From contig NC_049907.1 in assembly GCF_001411555.2 (NCBI RefSeq), forward strand, positions 10,224,622 through 10,288,621: a stretch of 64,000 bases of DNA. The letters run 5' to 3'. Shown here in pieces: positions 44,904-58,717 of the stretch. Made by a program: the position numbers and the translations under genes. Every line of letters starts with the position of its first letter. The first letter of the stretch is position 1. The notes below the pieces were generated by a model. That model had not been told where the DNA came from. It worked only from the letters and a program-made list of their open reading frames with translations, and did not search any database. The stretch comes from Juglans regia (taxonomy: Eukaryota > Streptophyta > Magnoliopsida > Fagales > Juglandaceae).

Positions 44904-45105
44904 GGAGACGTTTGGATTCGTAAGTTATTTCAACTCATCTCAGCTCATCTCAACTCATCTCAACTTATCTTACTATTATTTATTACTATTCAGCAACTTT
45001 AACTCATAAATCTCACTACTATTCATACCTCATCTCATTACTATTCACAATCCATCTCAACTCATCTCAACTCATCTCAAGTCATTTTCGAATCCAAACG
45101 TCTCC
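44904..45105. mobile_element. MITE (202 bp) with perfect 17-bp terminal inverted repeats
   Basis: GGAGACGTTTGGATTCG at 44,904-44,920 is exactly inverted at 45,089-45,105. The interior is mostly CAACTCATCTCAACTCATC repeats. No convincing target duplication. It probably lies in the copia 5' LTR region. Confidence 0.85.
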
Positions 45106-48100
45106 AATCAAACTTCAACATGGAGTAAACATGCACTCAATGAGAGAAAGAGAAAAAAGAACTGGAGAATTATCTTGAGAATTTTCTCACACTCAAGCAC
45201 TTGGATCATTCTCCAATCTCTCCATATTCTGAAAAATGATAAAAAAAGATAATCATACAGTCGAAATCCCCATGATAAATATTCTGATCAGTATTTGATC
45301 TGCAGTAGGACTCTGCTGACGGATTGAGTCTGTTAGGAATTTGAGGCATAGTAGAATTCTGCTGATGGAATGACTCTGTTGGGAACAACTCTTCTGACGT
45401 GTCTGTTGACACTTGGTGCTAAGTCTTCTCAACAGATCTAGATTTCTTTAACTAGATAATTCCTGACTTTTTGAACTTCAATTGTACACACTCTTGACTT
45501 ATCCAAACCATTATCTAATAACTTTTTGACATATTTCAAATGTTTATAGATAAAGATAAAATACTTTACATTCATCTAACAAATTTAACAACAAATCTAT
45601 ATCCATCTAGTCACCTAGTCCTAGCCAAAAACCTGCATTTACACTTATATTTTATCATTTGTCATCATATCATCGCAATTTATTATCGCTAGGCCCTCCA
45701 TGGCCATGCTAAATTCTTTAGCAAGTACAGATTATTTCCGTTTGATATTTTTTTCGCTCCAGTCTATTCTTATACTTGGGTTGTACAAATAGTGGGTCAT
45801 ACAAATTAGACAGACCAAAACCTACAAATAGTGGGTAATATATATCATATCAGTCAGTTCAACGGTTTAAACACGGTTCAAACTGGAATCGAACCGATTG
45901 ATGTCGGTTTCTAACATTTTCTACCACCGGTTGTCCGGTTTCAGCAGGTTCCAGACTCCAGCAACCGGTTTCGATCGAGTACACCCCTATCTCAGAGCAA
46001 TGTCAAAATTCACTTTAATTTTTTCCTTGAGGGCTTCCTAATTTTTTGTCCTTGTGTTGGAAATGCCACCCTTTCGTGTGCTCCGGGTAGACTTTCAATA
46101 CCATTTGAGTCCATTCCATCATGTTAAAATCTTCTTGATTGTTTCTCACCTTTTTGTATTTTATAGAAACCGTATCATAGCCATAGCAGTTGCTACAAAT
46201 AAAATAAAATAATTAGAGTAAAAGTTAAGTGAAGTATCACGGTTTATACTTAAAGTAACCTATATCCACTCTGCAATGGGATTTGTAGCGAACACTTGGG
46301 TGTCTATGGGCTATGGTGACTACCTCTATACTATTAGACTGAATTGGCAACCCAAGAAGAGATGCTTGAGTGTTTCTTGCATTGTTTTGCACAGGGGCAA
46401 AGTGCATCCTCTTCCTTCGTACCTACAAACCTAGCAAGTAGTTTTTTTACTAAGAGTAGGGATGCTACCCGTTCGTGTGAGTAGGCAGCCACCCTTCTTG
46501 CAAGTTTTTAGCCTCGCCCCTTCATTCCCCACACACCCATCCATCCCCACTGTCCAAACGAGCAATTAAGCACTACCACTGGATGGCCTCCCTGTCAAAA
46601 TATAGAAACTTGCAAAAACTTATATCCAACACAAAAAAATACATAAATCTTCCATAATCAACCTAAAGAAACTAGATTCAAACCATCATCTCTAAGATCA
46701 AATCAATTAACTATAAGAATTGAAATCCATGGCTGCAACCATAGGTCTCAAGACTATCACATCTAGGACCCACAGTCACGACTATGGGTCTCAGACGCAT
46801 TGGAAACGGGAGAGAAATATACGAGAAGAAAGAAACAAGAAGGATAAAAGAAAGAAGAAAAAAGGATACAAAGGATAAATAGGACAGGAAGATGAAGAAA
46901 TAATAGAGGAGATGGAGGAAGAAGAGAAGAAAGAAGGAAAAAATAAGAGATGTTTTTTTCAAGCTTGTATATAACATACATGGGCGCGAGGCTTGCATGT
47001 ATAAAAAAGATTCATAATGCTGCCTATCCTACACCCACAGGTAGGTAGGTAGGTTACTTGCCCTTCCCGGGATGGGCAGATTAGGTGGGTGTGCTGGGTT
47101 GTGGGAGTTCACCACCTAGCTGTAATTGGGAGAATGTCACAATTAACTTTCAACAAAAGAAGTTTTAGTCACTTATGTATGTTGGTAGCCCACAGTGTTT
47201 TTCGTTCCTTTGCATTAACTGAATTAGTATTCTAGAGTCGTTCTATTTGATCTAAATTGTGAGGGAAGAGACTCTTTCCCATGAGCAAGGTACTGTAGAA
47301 GATGAGGCATCGGGTCAAGCAAAGTGCAGCTAGTCCAAAGAAGGGCGAGCGACACTATATAGAAAGACTGGTTGATCGGTCCCACACCAAGTGATAAAGG
47401 AATTTTCACCCTATGCTAGGTGAGCAAGAATTGTGTTAACCATACAGGGGCGAGAACGAAGAGCTGAAAAGGTTGATAGTTTAGGAAAAAGACGGCCTGC
47501 AACAAGGATGAGCTACGGGCAACCTTTGACGAATAGGATGGTGATGAACTCCACCCATTGGCTTCAGATGATTGAGAATGAGCCCGATCCGGACCAAAAT
47601 ATGGAGTTAATAATGATGTTCTTAGAGATGGTCCCTTCATTATGGAGCGTATTAGAGAGATATTTTGACCTACATGTTTATGGAACCTACTGTAGTTGTC
47701 TATAATAGGGAGATTCTATCTTCTTTATGTGTAAACTTATGCGTCACTGTTTAGACCTCTTTAAGTAAAGCAACATCTATCTATAGTTAGCTTGAATTTT
47801 TGGGATCTTTAGTTCATTCTGGCATGGAATCTTATCAATTAACCTTTTTCCGCTGCAAATATTGCATACTGCTATTTGCATATTAGGATGAATTACATAT
47901 TAACTGCATGAATGAAGGTATGTAACCATGTGTTACATGTCCCGATGCTCCAAGTCTCTGTTCATCACAATCGGAGATTGAGGGTGTCACACCTAACGCC
48001 GCTGAAAGGCAAAATTCCTCGTCCTCGAGCGAGCAACATTGATAACAAAAATGTTCGCCAACTCGGTGAGCCTTGCGAGAGCGAAAGTGCTTGCCTCTTA

Positions 48101-49000
48101 CACTTGTATTGCCCATTCTCTTTTCAGTTTTAGTAGGGTGTTATTTTGCTAGCGACTTCTTCTACTCGGTATTGGTTGCTTTCATTTAGTCGATATGCAT
48201 CCATACTCAAGGTCAACAATGAGGGGCTAACCAAAATAAATTTAAAAGTATGCAAGTTCTTGTAGTCTCCCTCTATATGAGTACGCCTGCATTATCAAAT
48301 ATCTGTTTAAAGACTTGAAGTAATAAAAGCATAAGCAAATGATAAAATTAAGAAAACACAAAATAAACTTCTTTGTTAAATCTAAGATTGAATGTTGTAA
48401 AGCCTCTATAAAATAGATAGGAATAACCATGTGAGATTTGTTGTCTTCACTTCTAATTGTTAACTTGATGGTAGCAGATATGTTACTAACAAAACCAATC
48501 AAAATAAGCTAGTTAGTGGAAGTCTTGAAAGGAAATTTGTAAATAAATAGGAAAAATGAGGTGTAAATTCACGAAATAAATTGTAAGATGTGAAAAAAAA
48601 AACCTGGAAAACTAAAAGTATTAAGTGAGATTTTGGAAATTTTGGGAGGTGCAAAATTGTCTTTATATTGAGGAAATCTTTAAGAAAACTATATGCTAAA
48701 AAGGTTTTTGAAGATTTTTGGGGAGGGACCATGGCACCCCGCCCTCAACGTAGTCCCACCCTTGTCCATACTTTACATCGGCCTCTAGGTCTTTCTCGTT
48801 CTTGCAAGAAAGACACAATGGGCAAACACCATCTCTAAATATGAATGTTTTCTTTTTTGTAATTATCTCTATGATGACTCATATCTTCCTTCTCATGTCC
48901 TTGATTGTGGAAAGAAAACGTAGAAATCTCCTGCCATGGAGAGGCTTCCCACCACCAAGGATGTCCAAGGGTGAGGAAGAGTCTTGGCTTTTGTTGGACT
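45106..49000. other. Repeat remnants without a recognisable gene
   Basis: The left part probably belongs to the copia LTR. A terminal fragment of an hAT-like element ends at 45,989. A purine-rich tract runs from about 46,805 to 46,950. Short open frames at 47,433-47,705 (plus) and 47,883-48,116 (minus) show no family I recognise. I see no gene. Confidence 0.45.
45850..45989 (-). mobile_element. hAT-like terminus fragment
   Basis: Read on the minus strand, it begins TAGGGGTGTACTCGATCG and continues with repeated AACCGG words, the usual look of hAT ends in plants. The other end and any transposase were not found, so this may be a non-autonomous element or a fragment. Confidence 0.45.
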
Positions 49001-49859
49001 TGATGTTTATGTCCATGGGTTAGGAGATGGCTTGTTTGGGTTTAGAATTTGGATCTCCAAGCAACTTAATTTTGTGTGGGTAAGATATTAAGCTTGCATT
49101 TGTGGGCCATGTGATGGAACATGGCTTTGGCCCACTTATAATCCTTGCTCCAACGTTGGGAAAAAGGAGGAGGAAGGGCTCGAGGCATCAAAAGGCATAG
49201 CATGGTTGGGGGACTAATGATAGTTAAATGCTTTTGTATCATGTATTGGAGGTGTGACACTTGAAGGTAGGGGAAGCTGAGAGTGCAATAGTTGGGAAAA
49301 GAAAGGGAAAGACGTATGTCCAGTTCTTTGTGATAGAGTACGATGTCCTTTGATTCTTTTGTTATAAGTAGAACAGTGTCGTTTGATTCATTGTAAAAAA
49401 AATGACTACTATAAAGGGTCAAACATAAGGAAGCATAAGGGAATTTTTGACGTCCAAATACAATCTCTCTCTCTTCTTTTTTCTCTAATTCTTGGAGACT
49501 GACTATCTCGAAACGAGTCATCTTAAGGGGTCCATTATAGTTGATATTGGTTAGCCATGGTGGAAGGTACATGATCCTACTCTCAATTATAAGACTCATT
49601 GAATCATCTCAGACAAAAGTTGGAGCGGCAACAAAAGCAAATTGAAGAGATGGTCGCCATTTTGTTGCAACAACAAGAAACAGTTTATGTAGACAGAGAA
49701 ACCAATATAAATGATTCAATGAAGTCTTCCAATACATTTCCAGAATCTTAGTTAATAGCTCGGTGGGTAATGGAGTAGTTGGAAGAAATTGCCACGATAA
49801 CCATACCTTTGGTCTAAATGGGGATGTCGATGAAGTTGGGCACCATTGCGACACGTTGG
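49001..49859. other. Probable 5' leader or LTR of the adjacent gypsy element
   Basis: A 177-codon minus-strand frame here (49,066-49,599) has no protein-like features and is probably a chance ORF in LTR or leader DNA. From about 49,600 plus-strand frames resemble the start of gag (KLERQQKQIEEMV). Confidence 0.4.
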
Positions 49860-52800
49860 ACATGGGTTTTAAAAAGGGAATTAAGCTTGAATTTCCAAGA
49901 TTTGGTGGCAAGAACCCTTCAACCTGGGTGTATATGGATAATCAATATTTCTTGTATCATTAGGTTCCACCTGGCCAAACAATTTTTATAGCTTTTTCCC
50001 AAATGAACGAGGAAGCATTAGTGTGGTTTCAGGATGCTAATGAGGCAGGGGTCTTTTGTTCTTGGGAGGAATTTGTGTAGGTAGTTCAAATTAGATTTGG
50101 TTCATCTCCTTATGACGATCCGATGGAGGCTCTTACAAGATTCAAGCAGGTTAGTACAATGACTTCTTATAAGGCTGAATTTGAAGCACTTTGTAATAAA
50201 ATTAGCGGCATTTTAGGAAAGAATAAACTTAGTTGTTTCTTGAGTGGCTTACGGGATGAAATTAGACTACCTGTGAGGATACTAAATCCTACTAACCTAA
50301 ATGATGAATTTGGGATAGCCAAGATTCAGGAACAATATGTGTTGAGTAGTCAGAGGCCATGGAAGAATGGGATTTTTTACAACAATCAACAAGACTCAGT
50401 GATGAATATGTACAAACTTGGTCAAACTAGTTCCATTTTGGGAACTCCCAAAACACAACTTATAACAAAGTTGCCATATCAAAAAGTCATTGATGCACAA
50501 ATGCAAGAACATACAAGGAAAGGTTTTTGCTATTTTTGTGATGAAAAATGGCATCAAGGTTATAAATGTATTAAGCCAAGATTGTATTTGTTAGAAAGAA
50601 TGGAGGTACTTGATCATATTGTGACTGAACCAAAGGTGGAACAAGAGGAAGTTGTAGCACTTGTGGAAAGAGCAATTGGTATTTTGTAGAGATTGCTTCT
50701 ATTTCACTTCATGCTATGGTGGGTGCACCGAGTCCTAAAACTATGCGTGTGATGGGCCAATTGAAGAAGAAATGGACAGTTATCTTAGTTGATATTGGAA
50801 GTACTCATAATTTTGTGGATACTTCAGTTACTTCTAAGTGTAACTTATCTTTTCAGAAGTTACACAAAATTCAGGTGAAGGTGGCTAATGGAAATGTTTT
50901 GTGCTGTGAAGGCAAATAAGCGGCAGTCAGAGTTCATATGCAAGGTACAACCTTTGTTACTAATTTTTTTACTCTCTCATTGGGAGGTGGTGATGTTGTA
51001 CTAAGGGTTCAGTGGATGTTGTCATTGGGGCCTATTCTTTGAGGCTTTATTGAATTAAAGATGAAGTTTATTTATAATGGAAGGTAGACTTATTTAAAAG
51101 GGGTCACTTCCACTTGTTGTGGATTAATTGATGATCAAGAATTTTGTAGAATTTCTAAGATAGAGTATAAGGGTCTGTTGTTACAGTTGATCACATGTGA
51201 GTCTCAACAGTCCATTATCAAAGACTGTGATAGTGTTTCTAAATTGTTGGGACAATTTATAAAAGCTTTTTAGGAATGTAAGGGTTTACCTTCAGAATCC
51301 ATAAGGGTCTTAAAGCTTGTAAAAATCTAGGGATTATTTTTGTGAAAATAGAATTAGACTCTCAAGTGGTAATCTCTTGGTGGAATAGGCGAAGATGTGG
51401 CATATGGTATTTGGAAGATTTCTGGGAGGATACTCTTGCTCTTATGGATTCGATGGTTTGCACAGTTAGGCATATTTATAGGGAAGGTAATAAAGTTGCT
51501 GACTGGTTGGCTCGGAGTGGGGCAGCTGGTCTTAATATGGATTGGAATATAGTTGGAGAATTGCCTAGGGTCCCTCGAGGTTTACTTCAGTTGGATAAAC
51601 TTGGGTTACCTTCTTTGAGGTGCTGTCAGAATTAAGAATCTGGTTCTATTTGGTTGTTGTGTTGGTTTGGTTAGATTTTATTCTATATGTTTTGTTGTGC
51701 TAATGGTTTTTTTGCGGGTGAGGAGTTGTTTTGTATTTTTCTCTAGATATACTAGGATTTTTTTAATACCTGGTTTTGGATTTTTATATTGTAACGCCAG
51801 GTATTGGTATGTAACCATGGTTTTCCTCCGTCATAAGTGAGGATTTATTAATATAATCGGGACGGGATCACTCGTGGACAGGTGATTCTCGGCTCTTCAT
51901 AAAAAAAAAAGGGTTTACCTTCAAAACGAACACATGACCATCAAATCCTTTTAAAGGAGCAGATGTTGCTAGTTAGTGTTAGACTTTACCATTACCCTTA
52001 TTATAAAAAGCCGAGACTGAGAAAATTTTTCAAGAGTTACTGGTCAGGAAAGTTCATGGAACATGGAGAATGTGCATTGATTATAAGGTCATGATTCAAG
52101 TCACTGTTAAAGATAAGTACCCTATACCTATAGTGGATGAACTTTTCAATTCAACTGTTTTTTCTAAGTTGGATTTAAGATTAGGGTATCACCAAATTCG
52201 CATGAAAAAGGAAGAGATTCATAAGATAACATTCTGAAATCATGAAGGTCATTATGAGTTCTTAGTAAGACCATTTGGATTCACTAATGCACCTTCTACA
52301 TTTCAAGGACTTATAAATAATTTGTTAAGACATTTCTTACGTCAATTTGTCATTGGTTTATTTGATGTCATCTTTGTTTACATCAAAGATCTATAGTGCC
52401 ATTTGTAGCACTTAGCTACTATTTTGTAGGATTTAGATAAACACCAGTTATATTCTAAAAGGTCAAAATGCAAGTTTGCTTGTTTAGAGATTGAGTACTT
52501 AGGAGATTTGATATCCCATGAGGGGGTTAGAGCTGACCCTAAAGAACTTGATTCTAAGATGCATTGGTCTTTTTCTAAGAATGTAAAGTCGTTGAGAGGG
52601 CTCTTAGGTTTGACATGCTATTGGACAGATAGCTGCTCCTTTAATTGCGTTGTTGAAAAAAGATGCTTTTTTGTGGACTAATGCAACCATTGAAGCCTTC
52701 CATCAACTCAAGCTTGCAGTCACAAGTCTGCCAGTATTGGCTCTACCATTTTAGCAAAGTCCTTGTAATTGAATGTGATGCTTGTGGGAATGGAGTGGGT

Positions 52801-54340
52801 GCAGTTTTGATGCAAGAGTAGCGACCTTTAGCCTTCCTCAATCAGACCTTAAAGGGTAGAACCTGCAGTTGTCCACATACGAGAAAAAGTTGCTTGCACT
52901 GGTGATATTAGTTAAAAAATGAAGGCTTTATTGCTTGGAAATTCCTTCATAGTGTGTATAAATCATCACAGTTTAAAGTCTTTGTTGGAGCAGAAGGTTG
53001 GAACAAATGCTCAACAAAAATGGATATCCAAACTACTTGGACATGATTTTTGCATTGAAGAATCTGTCTCTTTGGCAACTATCACATTTACAACACCTAC
53101 TTGGCTTGAGGAGTTGAAAATTGTTTATTTGGGGGATCTAGTGGTTCAACAACAACTTAGCCTTTTTCAAGAGGGTTCTTACTTCAATTCCTATTTTACT
53201 CTCAAGCAGGGGGTTTTATTTAAAAAGAGTAGGATTTATATTTCTAATTGTGCTGACTTGAAAATAAAGATTTTACATTTTGTAAATGCTAGTCCTCTTG
53301 TAGGACATTCTAGATTTCACAAGTCACTATAGCGTGCCAGGGCTGATTTTTATTGGCCTAGATTGAAGGCTGATGTGAAGCAATTATTTGTGAGTGTGAG
53401 CTGTGTTAGAAGAATAAAGTGGAAAGTATTCATCTAGTCGGATTTTTACAACCCTTGCCAATTTCCAAGCAAATTTGGACTGTGTCTCTATGGATTTTGT
53501 GGAATGATTGTCTATGTCTAGAGGTTATTCTGTCATTATGGTGGTTGTGGATAGGTTATCGAAATATGCACATTTGATGTCTCTCAAACATCGCTTTACA
53601 ACATCTAAAGTGGATTCCCTATTTTTGTCTAATGTTTTCCAACTCCATGGGATGCCTAAGAGTATTGTGTTGGATAGAGGCTTCATCTTCACTAGCTCTT
53701 TTTGGATGGAGTTGTTTAAATTACAAAGGGTTAATTTGTCCTACAATTTGAGTGATGATCAAACTGAAGTTGTGAACAAATGCTTGGAGCATTTCTTGAG
53801 GTGTTTCTCAAGGGACAAACCTTGACTATGGTTTGATTGGCTTGCTTTGGTTGAATGGTGGTATAACACCACTTTTCAATCTTCCACTTAAAGTACCCCT
53901 TATGAAGCTGTTATGGGATGCCTCCTACCAAATTACAAGCTTATATACCAGGATTGACTCCTGACCAAGTAGTGGATGAGCTATTGAAGACCCGGGAATA
54001 GATTATTGTAGAGTATTGAAGACTAACTTGGTGGCTGCACAAGAAAGAATGAAGCTTTAATATGATCGACATAGATAATCTGGGCTCAAACCTTAGTGTG
54101 TAGACTATGTTGGTACTTGCTAAGGGTAGGATCGTGGTCAGTTGGGGAGTTCTAAAGTTGGCTTTGGGCATCAAGATTTTCCAAAGCAAGGGGGTTTTGC
54201 GCAAGAGATTATGCCAGATATCTGGGATATCTGATATCAATGGTGTTCTAATGAAACGGCTTTTGTTGGGTACTAACTTGTGGGTGGGATTTTTATTTCA
54301 TTTGACAAAGAACCATTGTAATACAATGATAACTAGCTCA
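49860..54340 (+). mobile_element. Ty3/gypsy retrotransposon, decayed
   Basis: gag: 49,860-50,690 (KLEFPRFGGKNPSTWVYM, MEALTRFKQVSTMTSYKAEF) with a CCHC-like knuckle at about 50,522-50,571. Protease: DIGSTHNFVD near 50,791, where the family usually has DSGS or similar. RT: about 52,060-52,400 ([32 protein letters not shown]); its catalytic box reads YIKD at 52,379-52,390, so the first Asp is lost. RNase H: 52,919-53,060 (NHHSLKSLLEQKVGTNAQQKW). Zinc-binding and integrase core: 53,270-53,825 (VVVDRLSKYAHLM; LHGMPKSIVLDRGFIFTSSFW). The gag-protease-RT-RNase H-integrase order marks Ty3/gypsy. Many stops and frameshifts, plus a LINE insertion at 51,295. Ends were not resolved. Confidence 0.88.
51295..51908 (+). 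mobile_element. 5'-truncated LINE 3' end in the gypsy element
   Basis: Encodes the end of a LINE RNase H domain (VRHIYREGNKVADWLARSG at about 51,458-51,515), then a 3' UTR and an A-run at 51,899-51,908. AAGGGTTTACCTTCA is present on both sides (51,280-51,294 and 51,909-51,923), a 15-bp target duplication. The gypsy reading resumes after it. Confidence 0.88.
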
Positions 54341-54353
54341 CTTTGAGGGCAAG

Positions 54354-57300
54354 TAAGGGTGTTCATCTGGGTTCCAACCCGGGAACCCGGGTATACCCGG
54401 ACTAGGACCTGGGTTTCAAACCCGGGCCAGAACCCCAACTGGGTTGATCTGGGTAGATCTAGGATTTTTGAAACCCAAAAGTTCGGGTTCCGGGTTGTAC
54501 CCGATTTTTTTTTTTAATTAATTGTACTTCAAATATTTTGTCTCCATTTAGAATTCCAAATCATATTTTCAATAGAAAACCAATATAAATCGCTTTTAGT
54601 CTTTCTTCTTAATACAACATAAGCCTATAAACAATTAATTAACTTCTTAACTAAATGCATGTAAAAAATAAATAAATCAATATTCATCATGTAAAATACA
54701 TGTAACATACAAGATGCAATCAACTACATATTACATTGTTTGAACTAATTTGCTAAGAATATAACAAAACACATACATTGCTTTAATCAAACTCTAATAC
54801 ACAACAAATTGTTTGTAAAAGATCAAAAAAAATTTCATCAATTAGCTCTTCTTCCAACAATCACAGGCTAGCTCTCTTGGCTGAATTAGAAACTAGTATT
54901 TGATGTTGTTGCACGCCATATGGGAAAGGAGCATTTGTTACAACCTGTACAAACTAGAAGCAATATAAATAGGTATACATAAACTTGACAAAAATAAAAC
55001 TCTAAAAATCTGGATAGAACCACAATGACAATGGCATCTCAGTTTCATGCTTGAATGCATTCTCAATCAAACCTCTCTCAAGTCCATTTTCCTTCAACCC
55101 CACCATTGTCTCCATCATTATTAATTAGAAGGCTTTGAGCATTTGGAGTTAACAGCTCTAAATGCTGAGCTCAATCCCAACTAGATGCTATAAGAGGGAA
55201 AAAAAACCTCCTTCATTCCAATTGCAATCAGCCCTTAATTTATTGCAACTTGGTTCAAACAACCAGCCAAAAATACCATTTGACAGCTTGAAAGTTTTGG
55301 CCATGACAAAGACGTGTGTGTAAGAGAAATTAACATTTCACTTTAATGAGTACCAAACAAACAGGAAACATCAAGCCCTACCATGTATATATTATTGCTA
55401 ATCGAGTAAATCTCAGCTTGCTTGCCATTTTTTGAGCTTTGGGAGGACATAACATTTGCCAATGGTGACATTAATGAGTACCAAACAAACAGGAAAGAGC
55501 AAGCCCTACCACGTAAAACTCTAAAAATCTGGACAGAATCACAAGACAAAGGCATCTCAGTTTCACACATAAATAGATTCTCAATCAAAATAGATGCAAT
55601 GATAATCATTTTCTAAACATCATAAATAGTTGTAGCCTCTAGATTATACAAGAAGAAAGCAATTACTCAAGATTTTTTTCAGCATGAATAGGAAGAGAGA
55701 CTCACAGCAGCCTCTGTTGAAGATGAAACTAGATGATCATCTAAAAAAATATTAAAAATGAGTTAGATAGATGATAAACCGAGATAGATAGATATTAAAA
55801 AAATATTTCAAGTTTCAAACTTACCTTTAAGGTCCATCGACTGTACGTATTCTTCAAACTCCCGGATGTCGACAGGTTTGGTCCTTAACCAATTTTGAGT
55901 GTAAATGAGGGCTTCAACAATCTCTGGAGACAATGAGCTCCTAAAAAGATCCAAGATGCGTCTTCCAGTACTGAATGCGGACTCTGAGGCAACAGTGGAA
56001 ATAGGGTTGGCTAACACATCACGTGCTACCTCAACAAGGATAGTATAATTAGTGGCATTAACTCTCCACCAATCCAAAATATCAAAACTAGGTATTTTTG
56101 TGCACACCCCTTCGAAAAATACCGATCTAGTTCTAATCTAAACTCCAAAAACCCTTGCTCCTGAAGGTATTTCTCTAACCTAATATCAAATTTAGTCGAG
56201 ATAGCAGTAGAAGTAGAAGTAGTGCTTGCCTCTCTTGAGCCACATTAGAACTCCCCCCACTACGCACACGAAATTTGTTATACTGCTCAATCAAGCGGCT
56301 TAACAAGAATTTAACATTGGCCTCTATCCTATCCGCCAACTCATCCCCTTTGCACTGGTTCAATCAAAACTTCATTGCTATCATTTTATATCGTGGATCA
56401 AGCACAAAAGCAACATATATCATCAAGTTGAACCTATATGTGCTACCCGAATACTTTTCATACTTACTTTTTATATTTAGGCCCATGGTGCTAGTGATTA
56501 TATCATGACTATTGCACACATCATTTAATGTATCTTCAATTGTGCAGAGTTCTTGGAAGTATACATTAGCCGTTACATACAAAGAATCAGAAATATTCAA
56601 TATAACATCATAAAATATTTTCAGCAACTATATAAAAATGTGTTTTTTTCCAATTATCAACAGTGGGGTTCACGAATTCACTATCCACACACATATTATA
56701 GTGTTCAAAGGTTTGTTTGTGTTTTTCAGCGGTACTCAACATCAAATATGTGGAGTTCATCTAGTAGGAACATCCAAACAAATCATCCTCCCACTAATAT
56801 TTTCCTTTACCGCACAAGTTTTGAACTTGGCAAATCTCGACGGTGAAGATTTTATATATTTGACGGCATATCTAATCTTTGTTACAAACTCATAAACATT
56901 TCTCAAGCAGTCCATAACAATCAAATTCAATATATGTGTAGCACATTGTATGTGAAGAAACTCACCACTCAATATGGTACTATCACTATCCTTTATTCTC
57001 TTCCTCATGTAATCAACAACAACATTATTAGAGGAGGCGTTATTAACTATGATAGTCTAGATCTTATTAATCTCCCAGTCATGCAACCCCAAGTCTAACA
57101 CCCTCCCAATAGTTTTGCCCCCATGGTTGGGAATTTGGAAAAACTTTATAATTTTCTTGTACAATTTTCAATTGCAATCAATAAAATGTACAGTAATGCA
57201 CATGTAGTTCATATTTTGCACCGATGTCCAAGTATCGGTGGTTAGAGAGATTCTTTGACCATCCAACAATTTTTTTAGCTGTATATTTTGTTCTTCATAC

Positions 57301-57890
57301 AACTTAAAACAATCACTTTTTAAAGTGATTCGGGATGGCAAAGTAAATCGAGACTCTAAATCAGCCATGAATTCAACAAACCCTTCATTCTCCACAAGCC
57401 TAAAAGGCAATTCACACCTAATAAAAAGCTTAGCGGTTGACACCCTAAGTTTTTCTGCATTATACTTCACTAGACTTTGTGGGCTATACACTCTTCCCTC
57501 TGCATCCCTCTTAACACTAGATGATTGACTTTTTCCAACTCCATTAAATCTAATAGGGGAAGTTTTAAATGCATTCTGGAGGTGGTGTATCATAGATGAA
57601 GTGTCATTCTTGTAGTGTCAACTATATAGCTTAGCACAAGAATTGTACTGAGCTTTTGGGTTATCATGGTCAATAGGTTACACTTTAGTAAAGTGTTCCC
57701 AAATCACCGATTGGTTACTATGTGTTTTTTTTTTATTACTTGGGAAAATGTGGGATGAAATGGGTAGGCTGTTGTGTATATGTGGTTGAAAGGGTTGGAA
57801 GATACTCCTCCACATCCACTGGAATAGATGAGAAGTCACCACCAACCCCTTAGGTTGTACCGACATTACAAATCACAAAATTTTCTTCCA
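54354..57890 (-). mobile_element. hAT transposon with broken transposase (left inverted copy)
   Basis: The right-hand end of the element, read on the minus strand, is at 54,354, where TAAGGGTGTTCATCTGGG begins a block of CCCGGGTAC-type subterminal repeats (to about 54,510). The transposase reads on the minus strand from higher to lower coordinates. A BED zinc-finger-like region is at about 57,870-57,600 (VIWEHFTKV; the first Cys of the pair is Tyr). The catalytic-core region follows at 57,593-56,364 (LLDGQRISLTTDTWTSVQN; CATHILNLIVMDCLRN; LDVPTR). The hAT dimerization domain is at 56,107-55,808 (DWWRVNATNY; SESAFSTGRRILD). Stops and frameshifts break it. The 5' terminus was not identified. 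Confidence 0.82.
54550..57250 (-). repeat. Left arm of a large inverted repeat
   Basis: This 2,701-bp segment is the inverse of 58,718-64,000 after removing the 2.58-kb solo LTR and its extra target copy (2,700 bp). Arms are colinear with almost no net length change. Identity by eye is roughly 90% or better in the coding parts. Confidence 0.88.
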
Positions 57891-58360
57891 TCTGTTATTG
57901 AGTAATAAAAACCACAAAAAATAATATAATAAGTAATCAAACACTAATAATCAAATATAATAAAATATAACAGAAATGTGTTGTTTTAGTAACATTTTGT
58001 CATTCAATATTTCTCTTTGCATTGATTGTTCTTCAAATATATATAATAATGGAAAATCATGATCATGTTTTGCTATCTTTAGGCTATATTTACTAATCAT
58101 AGCACTGAAATTAGGAGAAAAAAGTCGGTCACCCCATAAAACCAGCCATATATTTAAGCTAACTAAAAAATAAAATAATATTTTTTTTTGGAATTACAAT
58201 GAAAGCAAGCTGACTAAATACTCGTTAATGGAGACTTAACTAGTACAGTTCCAAGTGGACATCTCAACTAATTAAGTCATGATTATAACCCATTTGAAGA
58301 AAAATGATCCTCTAGCTAGCTAGCTAGCTTGGAATAATATTACATGGTCGGTGTAATATC

Positions 58361-58397
<37 letters not shown>

Positions 58398-58717
58398 ATG
58401 AGATTGGAACATATAGTCTTTTGAGATATATGAATTTGAAAGGTATCGTTTTCTTGTCTGCTAGATTTAGTAGGCAGTGAACAACTACCTTGGGTCCTCG
58501 ACCAGAGAAGCCTATTGAGATATAGCCCTTTTATCCTCTTTCCTTTCATTCACCAACTATGAACTACCAGCTATGGTTAGAATTATTGTTATTGTTATTA
58601 TTTGGTATTGGGTTCTTATTTTATTCCTCTCATCCTCACTTATAAGAAGGAAAAGAGTACACGAATGTTAATTATCAAAAAGCAAAAAAGGAAAAAGAGT
58701 ACACAAGTTAAATTATT
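57251..58717. other. Spacer of the inverted repeat
   Basis: Contains the N-terminal part of the left hAT copy (to about 57,890), then about 800 bp of unassigned DNA with (GCTA)n near 58,313 and (TG)n(AG)n at about 58,360-58,397. No gene. Confidence 0.6.

Noticed and set aside
49066..49599. 177-codon minus-strand open frame
   Set aside because: No recognisable motif and it lies in the leader or LTR region antisense to the gypsy element; probably chance.
53941..54240. 99-codon minus-strand frame
   Set aside because: Antisense to the decayed C-terminal part of the gypsy polyprotein.
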